DNA of 64,000 nucleotides from Paraburkholderia monticola. Its GTDB lineage: Bacteria > Pseudomonadota > Gammaproteobacteria > Burkholderiales > Burkholderiaceae. Position 1 is the stretch's first letter. Every line of letters starts with the position of its first letter. The stretch covers positions 112,911 through 176,910 of the forward strand of contig NZ_LRBG01000008.1 of NCBI RefSeq assembly GCF_001580545.1, read 5' to 3'. The notes beneath the pieces are model-generated. The model worked only from the letters and a program-made list of their open reading frames with translations. It made no database searches and was not told the DNA's origin. The position numbers and the translations under genes were made by a program. Below, piece by piece: positions 56,313 to 64,000 of this stretch.

Positions 56313-56461
56313 TGACTCCTAGATCCATCTTGTCGGCGTTCGTACCTGCCTCACGCGCTGACTGCGTTCGGCTACGGCCCCGATAGAGGATGGGTTCACA
56401 TCTGGCGCCGCACACGCATGTACGGCACCGCCTTGTGTCCGCTCGAAAGACCAGGGCCTTA

Positions 56462-57229
56462 CTACGCCTTCGGCTCTTCCTTCGCGAGACTTGTGAGCCA
56501 CGCCTCGTCGGCACGGCTCAGCATTCTGTTCTTTCTGGCCTTCACGATCAGATCGGGCCGTTTGTTCAGCGTGTTGCGCAACGCTTCGCGCCGCCGCCAC
56601 GCTTCGATTTCCGCATGATGACCGCCGAGCAGCACATCAGGCACCCGCACACCCTCGTATTCCTCGGGACGCGTGTAATGCGGACAATCGAGCAGCACGT
56701 CGACGAAACTGTCCTGCACCGCCGACTGCGAGTCGTTGAGCACGCCAGGCAACTGACGCACGACGGCGTCCATCAATGCCATCGCGGGCAACTCGCCGCC
56801 CGACAGCACGAAGTCGCCAAGGCTGACCTCCTCGTCGACGATACGATCGAGCAGGCGCTGGTCGATCGCTTCGTAACGCCCGCACAACAGGATCAGACCG
56901 GGTTCAGCGGCGAACTTCATCACGCGCTCGTGATTCAGTGTGGCGCCTTGTGGCGACATCATCACGACGCGCGATGCGCCGATGCCCTGCTCCGACTGCG
57001 CCGCTTTCGCGGCGTTGATCGCGTCTTCGAGCGGCCGGGCCAGCATTACCATGCCGGGACCGCCGCCATACGGGCGATCGTCGATCGTGCGGTAGTTGTC
57101 GGTCGTGAAATCGCGCGGATTCCACGTGCGCAACCCATAACGCTGCTGCTTCGCGGCCCGGCTGGTGATACCCCAGTCGGTCAACGCGCGGAACATTTCT
57201 GGAAAGAGCGTCACGACATCGAACTGCAT
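56462..57229 (-). CDS. trmD: tRNA (guanine-37-N1)-methyltransferase
   Basis: 255 residues from ATG 57229 ([13 protein letters not shown]) with GGGGAGAG before it. The trefoil-knot SAM site is visible as [15 protein letters not shown] and [15 protein letters not shown]; the GGGPGMVM loop is near residue 57. It methylates G37 next to the anticodon to prevent frameshifting. It lies within the rpsP-rimM-trmD-rplS operon. Confidence 0.97.
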   Translation of the reverse strand: MQFDVVTLFPEMFRALTDWGITSRAAKQQRYGLRTWNPRDFTTDNYRTIDDRPYGGGPGMVMLARPLEDAINAAKAAQSEQGIGASRVVMMSPQGATLNHERVMKFAAEPGLILLCGRYEAIDQRLLDRIVDEEVSLGDFVLSGGELPAMALMDAVVRQLPGVLNDSQSAVQDSFVDVLLDCPHYTRPEEYEGVRVPDVLLGGHHAEIEAWRRREALRNTLNKRPDLIVKARKNRMLSRADEAWLTSLAKEEPKA

Positions 57230-57254
57230 CGCTCTCCCCATTCAACGAAAGATT

Positions 57255-57989
57255 TCAATAGTCAGCATCCCAGTCGACGACGATCTGCTTCGCCGTCTGG
57301 TCCACCGTTTTGACGAAGACGCCGACGAACGGGATCAAACGCTCGCCCGCGACCGGCTTGCCGCTTTTGTCGATAGCCGGATATTCGATGCGCAGCACCG
57401 ACTGCGCACCGTTGTCGATCATGCTGGCGACCTTGCCGAGGTTGAGCCCGGCGAGATTCACCACGTCCAGGCCGATCAGATCGACCCAGTAGAATTCGTC
57501 GGCTTCGAGCACCGGAAATTCGCTGCGGCTGACGTACACGCGAGAGCCGCGCAAAGCCAGCGCCACATCGCGGTCAGCGATGCCACCCAAACGGGCAACC
57601 ACGCTGTCGCTATGCGTTTTGGCCTGCAGGGACGGCGCCGAACTGCGCTCCTGGCCTTTCAGGAGCCACCAGCGCTTCGCGCTCAACAAGGCGTCGCCAC
57701 CCTGCCCGGTATCCGCGTGAGCGGCTACCTTGACCCAGCCCTTGAGACCATAAGCGTCGACGATTGCACCGACCTCGACCGCATCGGCCGGCCAGCTTGC
57801 AGCCGTTTCGACGCGCATTTCTGCAGCTTCGGAAGCGGCGTTGGCGACTTTCGCTTGCGCCTCTTTCGACTCGCCGTCGGTTCGCTCGACCGGTTTGCGG
57901 ACGAATGCGCCGAACGACGCCTGACCAGACGCCTTTGCGCGCGAAGCTGCCTTGGCGCGACCAGAACTGCCGGAATCACGCTCAGACAT
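57255..57989 (-). CDS. rimM: Ribosome maturation factor RimM
   Basis: 244 residues; longer than the about 180 of E. coli because of an N-terminal Ala/Lys/Ser-rich extension (1-65). The RimM domain starts at [18 protein letters not shown]; the PRC-barrel half holds [14 protein letters not shown]. It assists 30S head maturation with S19. It lies between rpsP and trmD. Confidence 0.95.
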   Translation of the reverse strand: MSERDSGSSGRAKAASRAKASGQASFGAFVRKPVERTDGESKEAQAKVANAASEAAEMRVETAASWPADAVEVGAIVDAYGLKGWVKVAAHADTGQGGDALLSAKRWWLLKGQERSSAPSLQAKTHSDSVVARLGGIADRDVALALRGSRVYVSRSEFPVLEADEFYWVDLIGLDVVNLAGLNLGKVASMIDNGAQSVLRIEYPAIDKSGKPVAGERLIPFVGVFVKTVDQTAKQIVVDWDADY

Positions 57990-58123
57990 CGAATAACCTC
58001 GAGAACAACTTCGCAGCCTGCGTTGGCGTCTGCTTCAGTAAAACAAACTGCGCATCGGACTGCTCACGCAAGCTGCGCGAGCCGCCGGCCGAACCGACGA
58101 CGATACGCATGCGGGCCGCCATA

Positions 58124-58378
58124 TCAAGCAGCCGGCTGCGCCTTTTGCGCTTCTTTCACGAGACGTGCGACGGTCGGCGACAGTTGCGCGCCAACACCTT
58201 GCCAGTACGTCAGGCGATCCTGAGCGATACGCAGGGACTCGCCCTTCGTAGCGACCGGGTTGTAGAAACCGACGCGCTCAATGAAGCGGCCGTCACGACG
58301 GCTGCGCGAGTCAGTGGCGACGATGTTGTAGAACGGGCGCTTCTTGGAGCCGCCACGAGCCAAGCGGATGATGACCAT
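58124..58378 (-). CDS. rpsP: 30S ribosomal protein S16
   Basis: 84 residues from ATG 58378 ([25 protein letters not shown]), the universal S16 start; the open frame upstream overlaps the promoter. It is the first gene of the four-gene operon; rimM begins 134 bp downstream. Confidence 0.97.
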   Translation of the reverse strand: MVIIRLARGGSKKRPFYNIVATDSRSRRDGRFIERVGFYNPVATKGESLRIAQDRLTYWQGVGAQLSPTVARLVKEAQKAQPAA

Positions 58379-58423
58379 ACTAGAATCCTTGAAAACCGGG
58401 GTTCGGAACGACTGAAACACGCG

Positions 58424-58452
58424 ATTATAGCGGGAAACCGACGCCATAACAA
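58424..58452 (-). promoter_or_regulatory. Sigma-70 promoter of the rpsP operon
   Basis: On the minus strand TTGTTA (58447-58452), a 17-bp spacer, then a perfect TATAAT (58424-58429). The start codon lies 46 bp downstream of the -10. Confidence 0.88.
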
Positions 58453-58599
58453 ACACTTACCGGGATAAACTGAGGAACGGGGCTCCGCTGGCCTTCCACA
58501 AGAGGTGCGCGAACCCGCCCGAACGCCCGATTTACCTGAAGGAGCGCCCGTGCAACGTCAGCCGATGCTGCCAGTTTCGTCAATTTTTTTGCCTTTTTC

Positions 58600-59733
58600 G
58601 TGCGCGTTGCCGGTCTTGTCCGCACGGCGCGCAGCCGGAGTCTACGCGTGGCAGCCGCAGCGGCGCTCGCCGCGCAGGCGTTGACGGCAAGCGCCGCGCT
58701 GCCGATCGAAAAAATCAAGCTGCCGCCGGGCTTTCACATCGAGGTGTTGTCGGACGACGTGTCGAGCGCACGCGCGATGACACTATCACCCAAGAACATT
58801 CTCTATGTGGGTAGCATGGATGGCCACGTCTATGCGCTCGAACTGAGCAACGGCCGCGTGACGGGCCGTCACGTGATTGCGACCGGGTTGCAGATGCCCG
58901 TCGGCGTCGCGTGGCGCGACGGCGCGCTTTATGTGTCGGCCGTGTCGAAAATAGTGCGCTTCGATGCGATCGACTCGCATCTGAACGATCCGCCGAAACC
59001 CGTCGTCATCACCGACAAGATGCCCACGGAGACGCATCACGGCTGGAAATTCATCGCGTTCGGCCCGGATGGCAAGCTGTACGTACCGCAAGGCGCGCCG
59101 TGCAACATTTGTGACAAGGATCCGGACCGCTTCGCGCTAATTGGTCGAATGGACCCGGACGGCAGCCACTACGAGGTCGTCGCGCGCGGCATCCGGAATT
59201 CGGTCGGCCTCGCATGGCATCCGGTCACGCGCGAGCTGTGGTTCACCGACAACGGTCGCGACCTGCTCGGCGACGATATTCCGAGCGACAAGCTCAACCG
59301 CGCGCCGCGGCTCGGCATGAATTTCGGTTTTCCGTACTGCCACGGCGGCGATACGCCCGATCCCGAATACGGCAAGGATCATCCGTGCAGCGCGTTCACG
59401 CCGCCGGTGGTCCAGCTTGGCGCGCACGTGGCATCACTTGGCATGCGCTTCTATGACGGCCCGATGTTTCCGGCCAACTATCGCAACAACATCTTCATCG
59501 CCGAGCACGGCTCGTGGAACCGCAGCAAGAAAGTCGGCTACCGGGTCGTTCGCGTGATCACCGATCCGGACGGCAGCCACGCGCGCCAGCAGGTCTTCGC
59601 CGAAGGCTGGCTGCAACCCGGCGAATCGGTCTGGGGTCGCCCCGCCGACGTGCTGCCGCTGCCGGACGGTTCACTGTTGATCAGCGACGATACCGCCGGC
59701 GCGATCTATCGCGTCACGTATTCGGCGCCTTAG
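58600..59733 (+). CDS. Sorbosone dehydrogenase-like secreted beta-propeller protein
   Basis: 377 residues from GTG 58600. An Arg-rich n-region and hydrophobic stretch (about 16-33, ending TASA) form a signal peptide. The mature protein is a six-bladed propeller of the sugar/sorbosone (PQQ-type glucose dehydrogenase-like) family: LPPGFHIEVLSDDVSSARAM, ETHHGWKFIAFGPDGKLYV and FIAEHGSWNRSKKVGYRVV. The PQQ and calcium sites are plausible but not verified. The GTG has no ribosome site, whereas an AAGGAG followed by GTG 58550 exists one frame away, separated by a run of seven T. Confidence 0.82.
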   Translation: MRVAGLVRTARSRSLRVAAAAALAAQALTASAALPIEKIKLPPGFHIEVLSDDVSSARAMTLSPKNILYVGSMDGHVYALELSNGRVTGRHVIATGLQMPVGVAWRDGALYVSAVSKIVRFDAIDSHLNDPPKPVVITDKMPTETHHGWKFIAFGPDGKLYVPQGAPCNICDKDPDRFALIGRMDPDGSHYEVVARGIRNSVGLAWHPVTRELWFTDNGRDLLGDDIPSDKLNRAPRLGMNFGFPYCHGGDTPDPEYGKDHPCSAFTPPVVQLGAHVASLGMRFYDGPMFPANYRNNIFIAEHGSWNRSKKVGYRVVRVITDPDGSHARQQVFAEGWLQPGESVWGRPADVLPLPDGSLLISDDTAGAIYRVTYSAP

Positions 59734-59944
59734 CGGGCGAGCGAACGCAAGCACGCATGCATGTCCGGCTGAACGGTCTCGCCTACCGTGACCTCAGCCG
59801 GGCGCCTGTCGCCGCCCCGCATTCAACCCCGGCGCTCCCCCCCGCTACGTGGCCACCCACCCGCCACAGGCGTAGAATGCGCGTCGTTCCGCGCCCCGCG
59901 GCACGCCGCTCCTTGCGACCGCCTATCACTCTGCCCACGCGTTC

Positions 59945-60412
59945 ATGTCCACCGTTGCCTCGACTTCTCCGCGCTTCAGATCCAAGACGCTCACCGCCGC
60001 GTTGGCGTTCCTGTTCGGCAGCCTCGGCGCCCACCGTTTCTATCTGTACGGCATCCGGGACATCTACGGCTGGGCGCATCTGCTCGGCACGCTGATCGGC
60101 ATTCCCGGCGTGATGCTGCTCGTCGCGACCGAGCGCGCGTCGATCCTCGGCTGGGTGCTGGCGACGATTGGCGCAGTATCGGTGTTTGCCGCCTTTCTGG
60201 CGGCGCTCGTCTACGGGCTTCGTCCGGATCAGAAATGGGATGCGCAATTCAACGCCCACACGCAACGCAAAAGCCGCTCGGGGTGGACAGTCATCTTCGT
60301 CGTGATCTTTTCGCTGCTGATCGGCGCGTTCCTGCTGATGACAGGTCTCGCGCTCGGGTTCCAAACCTACTTCGAAAGTCAGGTCGAAGCGGCCAAAGCG
60401 ATCTCGCAGTAA
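59945..60412 (+). CDS. TM2-domain membrane protein
   Basis: 155 residues. The TM2 signature LFGSLGAHRFYLYGIRDIYGWAHLLGTLIG covers about 23-52. Two further helices at about 70-95 and 112-140 make four in total. The C-terminus is short and polar. The family is found in many bacteria and is of unknown function. It stands alone between the sorbosone-like gene and the convergent radical SAM gene. Confidence 0.85.
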   Translation: MSTVASTSPRFRSKTLTAALAFLFGSLGAHRFYLYGIRDIYGWAHLLGTLIGIPGVMLLVATERASILGWVLATIGAVSVFAAFLAALVYGLRPDQKWDAQFNAHTQRKSRSGWTVIFVVIFSLLIGAFLLMTGLALGFQTYFESQVEAAKAISQ

Positions 60413-60432
60413 GGCCCGTCGGTTCCGGGACG

Positions 60433-61610
60433 CTAGAACAGCCTCAGTTGCGGATTGTCACGCGCCGGCGCGTTTGCCTGCTCGGGGCGCGGCGGCTCGA
60501 TCCGGCGGAAATGCGACATGTCGAGAATGCCGCGCTCGCGCTCGTTCAGCCCCAAACGGCGCACAGCCTTGTGAAAACGCTGCCTGAGCAGATCCGCCCA
60601 TAGCCCCTCTCCCTTCATACGGGTCGAGAACGACGAGTCGTAGTCTTTGCCGCCCCTCATATCGCGCACACGGCTCATCACGCGATCGGCCCGATCCGGG
60701 AAATGTGCGCTCAGCCAATCCTTGAACAGCGGCGCGACCTCCCACGGTAGCCGCAACACGATATAGCTCGCGTTGCTGGCTCCCGCTTGCGCGCACGCTT
60801 CGAGCACGCGCTCCATGTCCGGTTCGGTGACGAACGGGATCACCGGCGCGATGCTGACGCCGACCGGAATGCCCGCCTCGCTGAGCGTGCGGATCGTGCG
60901 CAGCCGGCGCGACGGCGTGGCCGCGCGCGGTTCGAGCGTGCGCGCGATCTCGGCGTCAAGCGTGGTAATCGTGATCGCCGCCATGAACTGCCCGCGCTCG
61001 GCCATCGGCGCGAGCAGGTCGATGTCGCGCTCAATCAGTGACGATTTGGTGATCGCCGCGAACGGGTGGTTGCGCTCGCTGAGCACCTCGACAACACGAC
61101 GCGTAAGCCGCAAGTCGCGTTCGGCCGGCTGCCATGCATCGGTGGCGACGCCGAGCGCGATCGGCTCCGGCACATACGACTTCTTCGACAGTTCCCGCTC
61201 GAGCAACTCCGGCGCGTTGATCTTGGCGTAGATGCGGCTTTCGAAATCGAGCCCCGGCGACAAGCCCAAATAGCTGTGCGTGGGCCGCGCGAAGCAGTAG
61301 ATGCAGCCGTGCTCGCAGCCGCGGTACGGATTCAGCGACACATTGAACGGAATGTCCGGCGACGCGTTGCGCGTGAGGATCGTTTTCGCGCGCTCCTCGA
61401 ACACCTGTGTGCGCAGGACCTTCGGCTCGCCGTCTTCGTCCGCCGTCTGCCAGCCGTCGTCAACCGCTTCTCGCTGGTCGACTTCGTAGCGGCCTTGCAG
61501 GTTCGTGACCGCGCCCCGCCCCTTGCGAGGCGCCGGCGGCGCGATCGGAAATTCCGGAACGTCAGGGGTGTCGGGGTCATCCACGGCGGGCCACACAAGC
61601 AAACGCAAAC
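60433..61610 (-). CDS. SplB-like radical SAM protein (PA0069 family), LexA-boxed
   Basis: About 390 residues. The radical SAM cluster motif is CEHGCIYC (CxxxCxxC), preceded by LNPYRG and followed by FARPTHSYLGLSPGLDFESRIYAK, the signature of this family related to spore photoproduct lyase. The frame is open to 61680, but a LexA box and promoter lie at 61642-61676, so the true start must be further in. GTG codons downstream of the box are at 61640, about 61607 and about 61595; the coordinate given is approximate. It probably acts on damaged nucleic acid. The substrate is unproven. Confidence 0.85.
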
Positions 61611-61641
61611 AGGAAGCGCCAAAAGAAACGGCGCAAAACAC

Positions 61642-61676
61642 CTGTATAAATATACAGTGTTTACGCCGTTTGTCGA
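61642..61676 (-). promoter_or_regulatory. LexA box overlapping a sigma-70 promoter
   Basis: CTGTATAAATATACAG (61642-61657) is a perfect palindromic LexA core CTGT-N8-ACAG with an AT-only centre. On the minus strand it covers the -10 TATATT (61649-61654); a -35 TCGACA (61671-61676) lies 16 bp away. LexA would block polymerase and DNA damage would release it. Confidence 0.8.
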
Positions 61677-61727
61677 GCACTTCGTTGCGCCAGCGGTGCG
61701 CGCTCAGCTTTACCTGTTAGCCGGCAC

Positions 61728-62216
61728 TTACTCGCCGACCGCGATCGTCAGCGTCTCCTTGATCTCCTCCATCACCACATAGCTCTTCGACTGCACCGCG
61801 CCCGGCAACTGCAGCAGGATGTCGCCGAGCAGCTTGCGATAGTCGGCCATTTCGCCGATGCGCGCCTTGATCAGATAGTCGAAATCGCCCGACACGAGGT
61901 GGCACTCGAGCACCTCGGGGATCTTCTGCACCTCGCGGCGGAACTGGTCGAACATGTTGCCGCTCTTGTGATCGAGCGTGATCTCGACGAACACGAGCAG
62001 CGCCGCGCCCAGCTCGGCCGGGTTCACGCGCGCGTAGTAGCCGGTGATCACGCCATCGCGCTCCATCCGCTTGACCCGCTCGATGCATGGCGTCACCGAC
62101 AGTCCCACCTGCTCCGCCAGATCCTTCATCGCCATTCGGCCATCCTGCTGCAGGAGCCGCAGGATCTTGTGATCGAGCTTGTCGAGAGCCCGCACGGGTT
62201 GGCGTTGGGTGCGCAT
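61728..62216 (-). CDS. Lrp/AsnC-family transcriptional regulator
   Basis: 162 residues. N-terminal helix-turn-helix (LDKLDHKILRLLQQDGRMAMKDLAEQVGLSVTPCIERVKRMERDGVI) and a C-terminal RAM ligand domain (GDFDYLIKARIGEMADYRKLL). Divergent from dadA, with 180 bp between starts, it probably controls D-alanine/L-alanine catabolism like DadR-type Lrp proteins. The likely effector is an amino acid. Confidence 0.92.
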   Translation of the reverse strand: MRTQRQPVRALDKLDHKILRLLQQDGRMAMKDLAEQVGLSVTPCIERVKRMERDGVITGYYARVNPAELGAALLVFVEITLDHKSGNMFDQFRREVQKIPEVLECHLVSGDFDYLIKARIGEMADYRKLLGDILLQLPGAVQSKSYVVMEEIKETLTIAVGE

Positions 62217-62265
62217 GGTGTTTTTTCTAAAAATGATGAAAATACGATAACAAAACCTACCTGAC

Positions 62266-62288
62266 TGTTAATAGTATAGCGGTTAACA
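62266..62288. promoter_or_regulatory. Inverted repeat in the lrp-dadA intergenic region
   Basis: TGTTAA (62266-62271) and TTAACA (62283-62288) with an 11-bp AT-rich centre that also contains -10-like TATA sequences on both strands. It is a candidate operator for the divergent Lrp-type regulator. Confidence 0.4.
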
Positions 62289-62396
62289 CTGGGCATACAG
62301 CATTCCACCTTGCGTTACAGCTCGTTGAGTCGAATCCGATTGAAACCAGCCGCGAGCGCCTTGCCCTCACTCAATTTTCGAATCCCTGGAGCAGCT

Positions 62397-63683
62397 ATGC
62401 GAGTCGTCGTTTTGGGCAGTGGCGTAGTCGGTGTGACGAGCGCGTACTACCTCGCGCGCGCCGGTCACGAAGTGACCGTCATCGATCGCGAGCCCGGCCC
62501 GGCGCTCGAAACCAGCTTTGCCAACGCCGGCCAGATCTCGCCAGGCTACGCGTCGCCGTGGGCCGCGCCCGGCGTGCCGCTGAAGGCCGTCAAGTGGATG
62601 TTCCAGAAGCACGCACCGCTCGCGATCCGCCTCGACGGCACCGCGTTCCAGCTCCAGTGGATGTGGCAGATGCTGCAAAACTGCACGGCGTCGCGTTATG
62701 CCGTGAACAAGGGCCGCATGGTGCGACTCGCCGAATACAGCCGCGATTGTCTGCAGGCGCTGCGTGCCGACACCGGCATCCAGTATGAAGGCCGCACCGG
62801 CGGCACGCTGCAGGTCTTTCGCACGCAGCAGCAGTTCGACGGCGCCGCGAAAGACATCGCCGTGCTTAAGGACGCCAACGTGCCGTACGAGCTGCTGTCG
62901 GCGGATGAACTCGCGAAGGCCGAGCCAGCGCTCGGCGCAGTGTCGAACAAGCTCACGGGCGGCCTGCGCCTGCCCGGCGACGAAACCGGCGACTGCCAGA
63001 TGTTCACGACGCGCCTCGCCGCGCTCGCCGAACAGCTGGGCGTCAAGTTCCGCTACAACACGCCGATCGACGCACTCGCGATGGCCGGCGGCCGCATCGC
63101 CGGCGTGAAGTGCGGCGAGGAACTGGTGCGCGCGGATTCGTTCGTCGTCGCGCTCGGTTCGTACTCGACGCGTTTTCTCGACGGCATCGTGAAAATTCCG
63201 GTCTATCCGCTGAAGGGTTATTCGATCACCGCGCCGATCGTTGATGCGGCGGCCGCCCCGGTGTCGACCGTGCTCGATGAGACCTACAAGATCGCGATCA
63301 CGCGCTTCGACGACCGGATTCGCGTCGGCGGCATGGCCGAGATCGTCGGCTTCGACAAATCGTTGCGCCAGGCGCGGCGCGAAACGCTCGAGTTGTGCGT
63401 GAACGACTTGTTCCCGGGCGGCGGCGACACCTCGAAGGCCACGTTCTGGACCGGCCTGCGGCCGATGACGCCGGACGGCACGCCGATCGTCGGCCGCACG
63501 CCGGTGCCGAACCTGTTCCTGAACACCGGCCACGGCACGCTCGGCTGGACGATGTCGTGCGGCTCGGGCCAACTGCTCGCCGACCTGATGTCGGGCAAGC
63601 AGCCGGCCATTCGCGCGAACGATCTGTCGGTGCATCGCTATCTCGGCGAAACCACGGGCGAGCATCGGCCGGCTTACGCCTGA
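62397..63683 (+). CDS. dadA: D-amino acid dehydrogenase small subunit DadA
   Basis: 428 residues from ATG 62397 with TGGAG upstream. The FAD-binding motif [28 protein letters not shown] opens the protein. Family features are [36 protein letters not shown] and [16 protein letters not shown]. Membrane-associated, it oxidises D-alanine to pyruvate and feeds electrons to the quinone pool. It is divergent from its probable Lrp-type regulator; no alanine racemase gene follows, as the IS remnant begins 82 bp downstream. Confidence 0.95.
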   Translation: MRVVVLGSGVVGVTSAYYLARAGHEVTVIDREPGPALETSFANAGQISPGYASPWAAPGVPLKAVKWMFQKHAPLAIRLDGTAFQLQWMWQMLQNCTASRYAVNKGRMVRLAEYSRDCLQALRADTGIQYEGRTGGTLQVFRTQQQFDGAAKDIAVLKDANVPYELLSADELAKAEPALGAVSNKLTGGLRLPGDETGDCQMFTTRLAALAEQLGVKFRYNTPIDALAMAGGRIAGVKCGEELVRADSFVVALGSYSTRFLDGIVKIPVYPLKGYSITAPIVDAAAAPVSTVLDETYKIAITRFDDRIRVGGMAEIVGFDKSLRQARRETLELCVNDLFPGGGDTSKATFWTGLRPMTPDGTPIVGRTPVPNLFLNTGHGTLGWTMSCGSGQLLADLMSGKQPAIRANDLSVHRYLGETTGEHRPAYA

Positions 63684-63765
63684 GTTCGAGTGCATGCGCT
63701 GAGGCGGCGTTCGCCTCGTCGCAGTCCACGACAAACAGCAGCGGCAAAAGAAACGGCGCCTCGCG

Positions 63766-64000
63766 TGTGAAGTGACCCCGCAAAGTTGGACGGCCAGGTA
63801 ATACTAGCCGACGAAGGGCTGAGTTCTGTACTTCACAGGGCTCAGCCCTTTTAGTTTGAGTCGTATCCGGTTGTGGTTGTAGTAGTGAATGTAGCGTTCA
63901 ATGCCCGCCTGTAGATGGTCAATGCTGGCAAATTCATTCAGACGGAAGAACTACGAGATGAGTGACCAGCAGAAGATTACCAATGCTGCGTTATCGACAA
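63766..64000 (-). mobile_element. IS3-family insertion sequence, right end, decayed
   Basis: The element ends near 63766 with TGTGAAGTGACCCCGCAAAG, a terminal-repeat-like sequence of the IS3/IS150 type. The rest continues past the right edge, so the other end and any target duplication are not visible. Confidence 0.75.
63804..64000 (-). pseudogene. IS3-family transposase OrfB, 3' fragment with stop and frameshifts
   Basis: On the minus strand the last 45 or so codons read cleanly as FASIDHLQAGIERYIHYYNH, then NRIRLKLKGLSPVKYRTQPF and a TAG stop at 63804-63806, the classical IS3 OrfB C-terminus. Upstream of FFRLNEF the frame carries TAG where Glu is expected. The DNAA motif region further up can only be aligned with several one-base insertions and deletions. 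This is either a decayed copy or poor sequence at a contig end. Confidence 0.8.

Overview
The window is a GC-rich, gene-dense piece of a betaproteobacterial chromosome. The rluC-phosphatase-Rieske-sppA block, the moaA-mobA-moeA block, the rpsP-rimM-trmD-rplS operon and the protein sequences themselves point to Burkholderiaceae, most likely Paraburkholderia or Burkholderia. Almost everything is core genome. The accessory parts are one secretion/biofilm locus (about 37.2-47.1 kb) and an insertion-sequence remnant at the right edge.

Layout. 0-3 kb: sppA (cut by the left edge), a Rieske protein, a HAD phosphatase and rluC, all on the minus strand. 3-7 kb: rne with a long structured leader. 7-11 kb: molybdenum cofactor genes moaA, mobA and moeA, then a small membrane protein and a GNAT acetyltransferase. 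11-17 kb: minus-strand rmuC, a 2-hydroxyacid dehydrogenase, a sodium:proton antiporter, a LutC-like protein and pncB. 17-21 kb: fdxA, two identical tRNA-Asn genes, creA, an AraC regulator and azlCD. 21-24 kb: an unknown protein behind a sigma-28-type promoter and a UvrD-like helicase with a LexA-like box. 24-33 kb: two small secreted proteins, an S4 protein, a MATE exporter, a BASS transporter, a phospholipase D-type lipoprotein, fumC, a thioesterase, a 46-residue lipoprotein and an ArsR regulator. 33-37 kb: a FecR/DUF6600 protein with a repeat tail, and thyA. 47-64 kb: folA, pmbA, darP, mog, orn, an M48 protease, rsgA, a DUF2007 protein, a CobD-like protein, a NUDIX hydrolase, the rplS-trmD-rimM-rpsP operon, a sorbosone dehydrogenase-like protein, a TM2 protein, a LexA-boxed radical SAM protein, a divergent Lrp-type regulator and dadA, and a decayed IS3 transposase.

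The standout is the 37.2-47.1 kb locus. Seven exported or envelope proteins lie head to tail in the order of the Pseudomonas Fap functional-amyloid operon, with one extra gene. They include two proteins that each carry three copies of an 18-residue Asn/Gln/Gly repeat, a stand-alone C39 cysteine peptidase (FapD-like), a FapE-like protein and a coiled-coil/beta-barrel outer-membrane exporter (FapF-like). The set is bracketed by two paralogous VpsR-like sigma-54 enhancer-binding proteins, one divergent and one at the operon's 3' end. In front of the first gene the sequence shows inverted repeats, a perfect IHF consensus and a -24/-12 sigma-54 promoter in that order. I read it as an enhancer-controlled amyloid fibre export system with a built-in positive feedback loop. 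The Fap assignment rests on order, size and motifs, not on a database search.

Other regulatory points are a perfect LexA palindrome over the promoter of the SplB-like radical SAM gene, a near-perfect one over the start of the UvrD-like helicase gene, and a FliA-type promoter before a conserved unknown gene.
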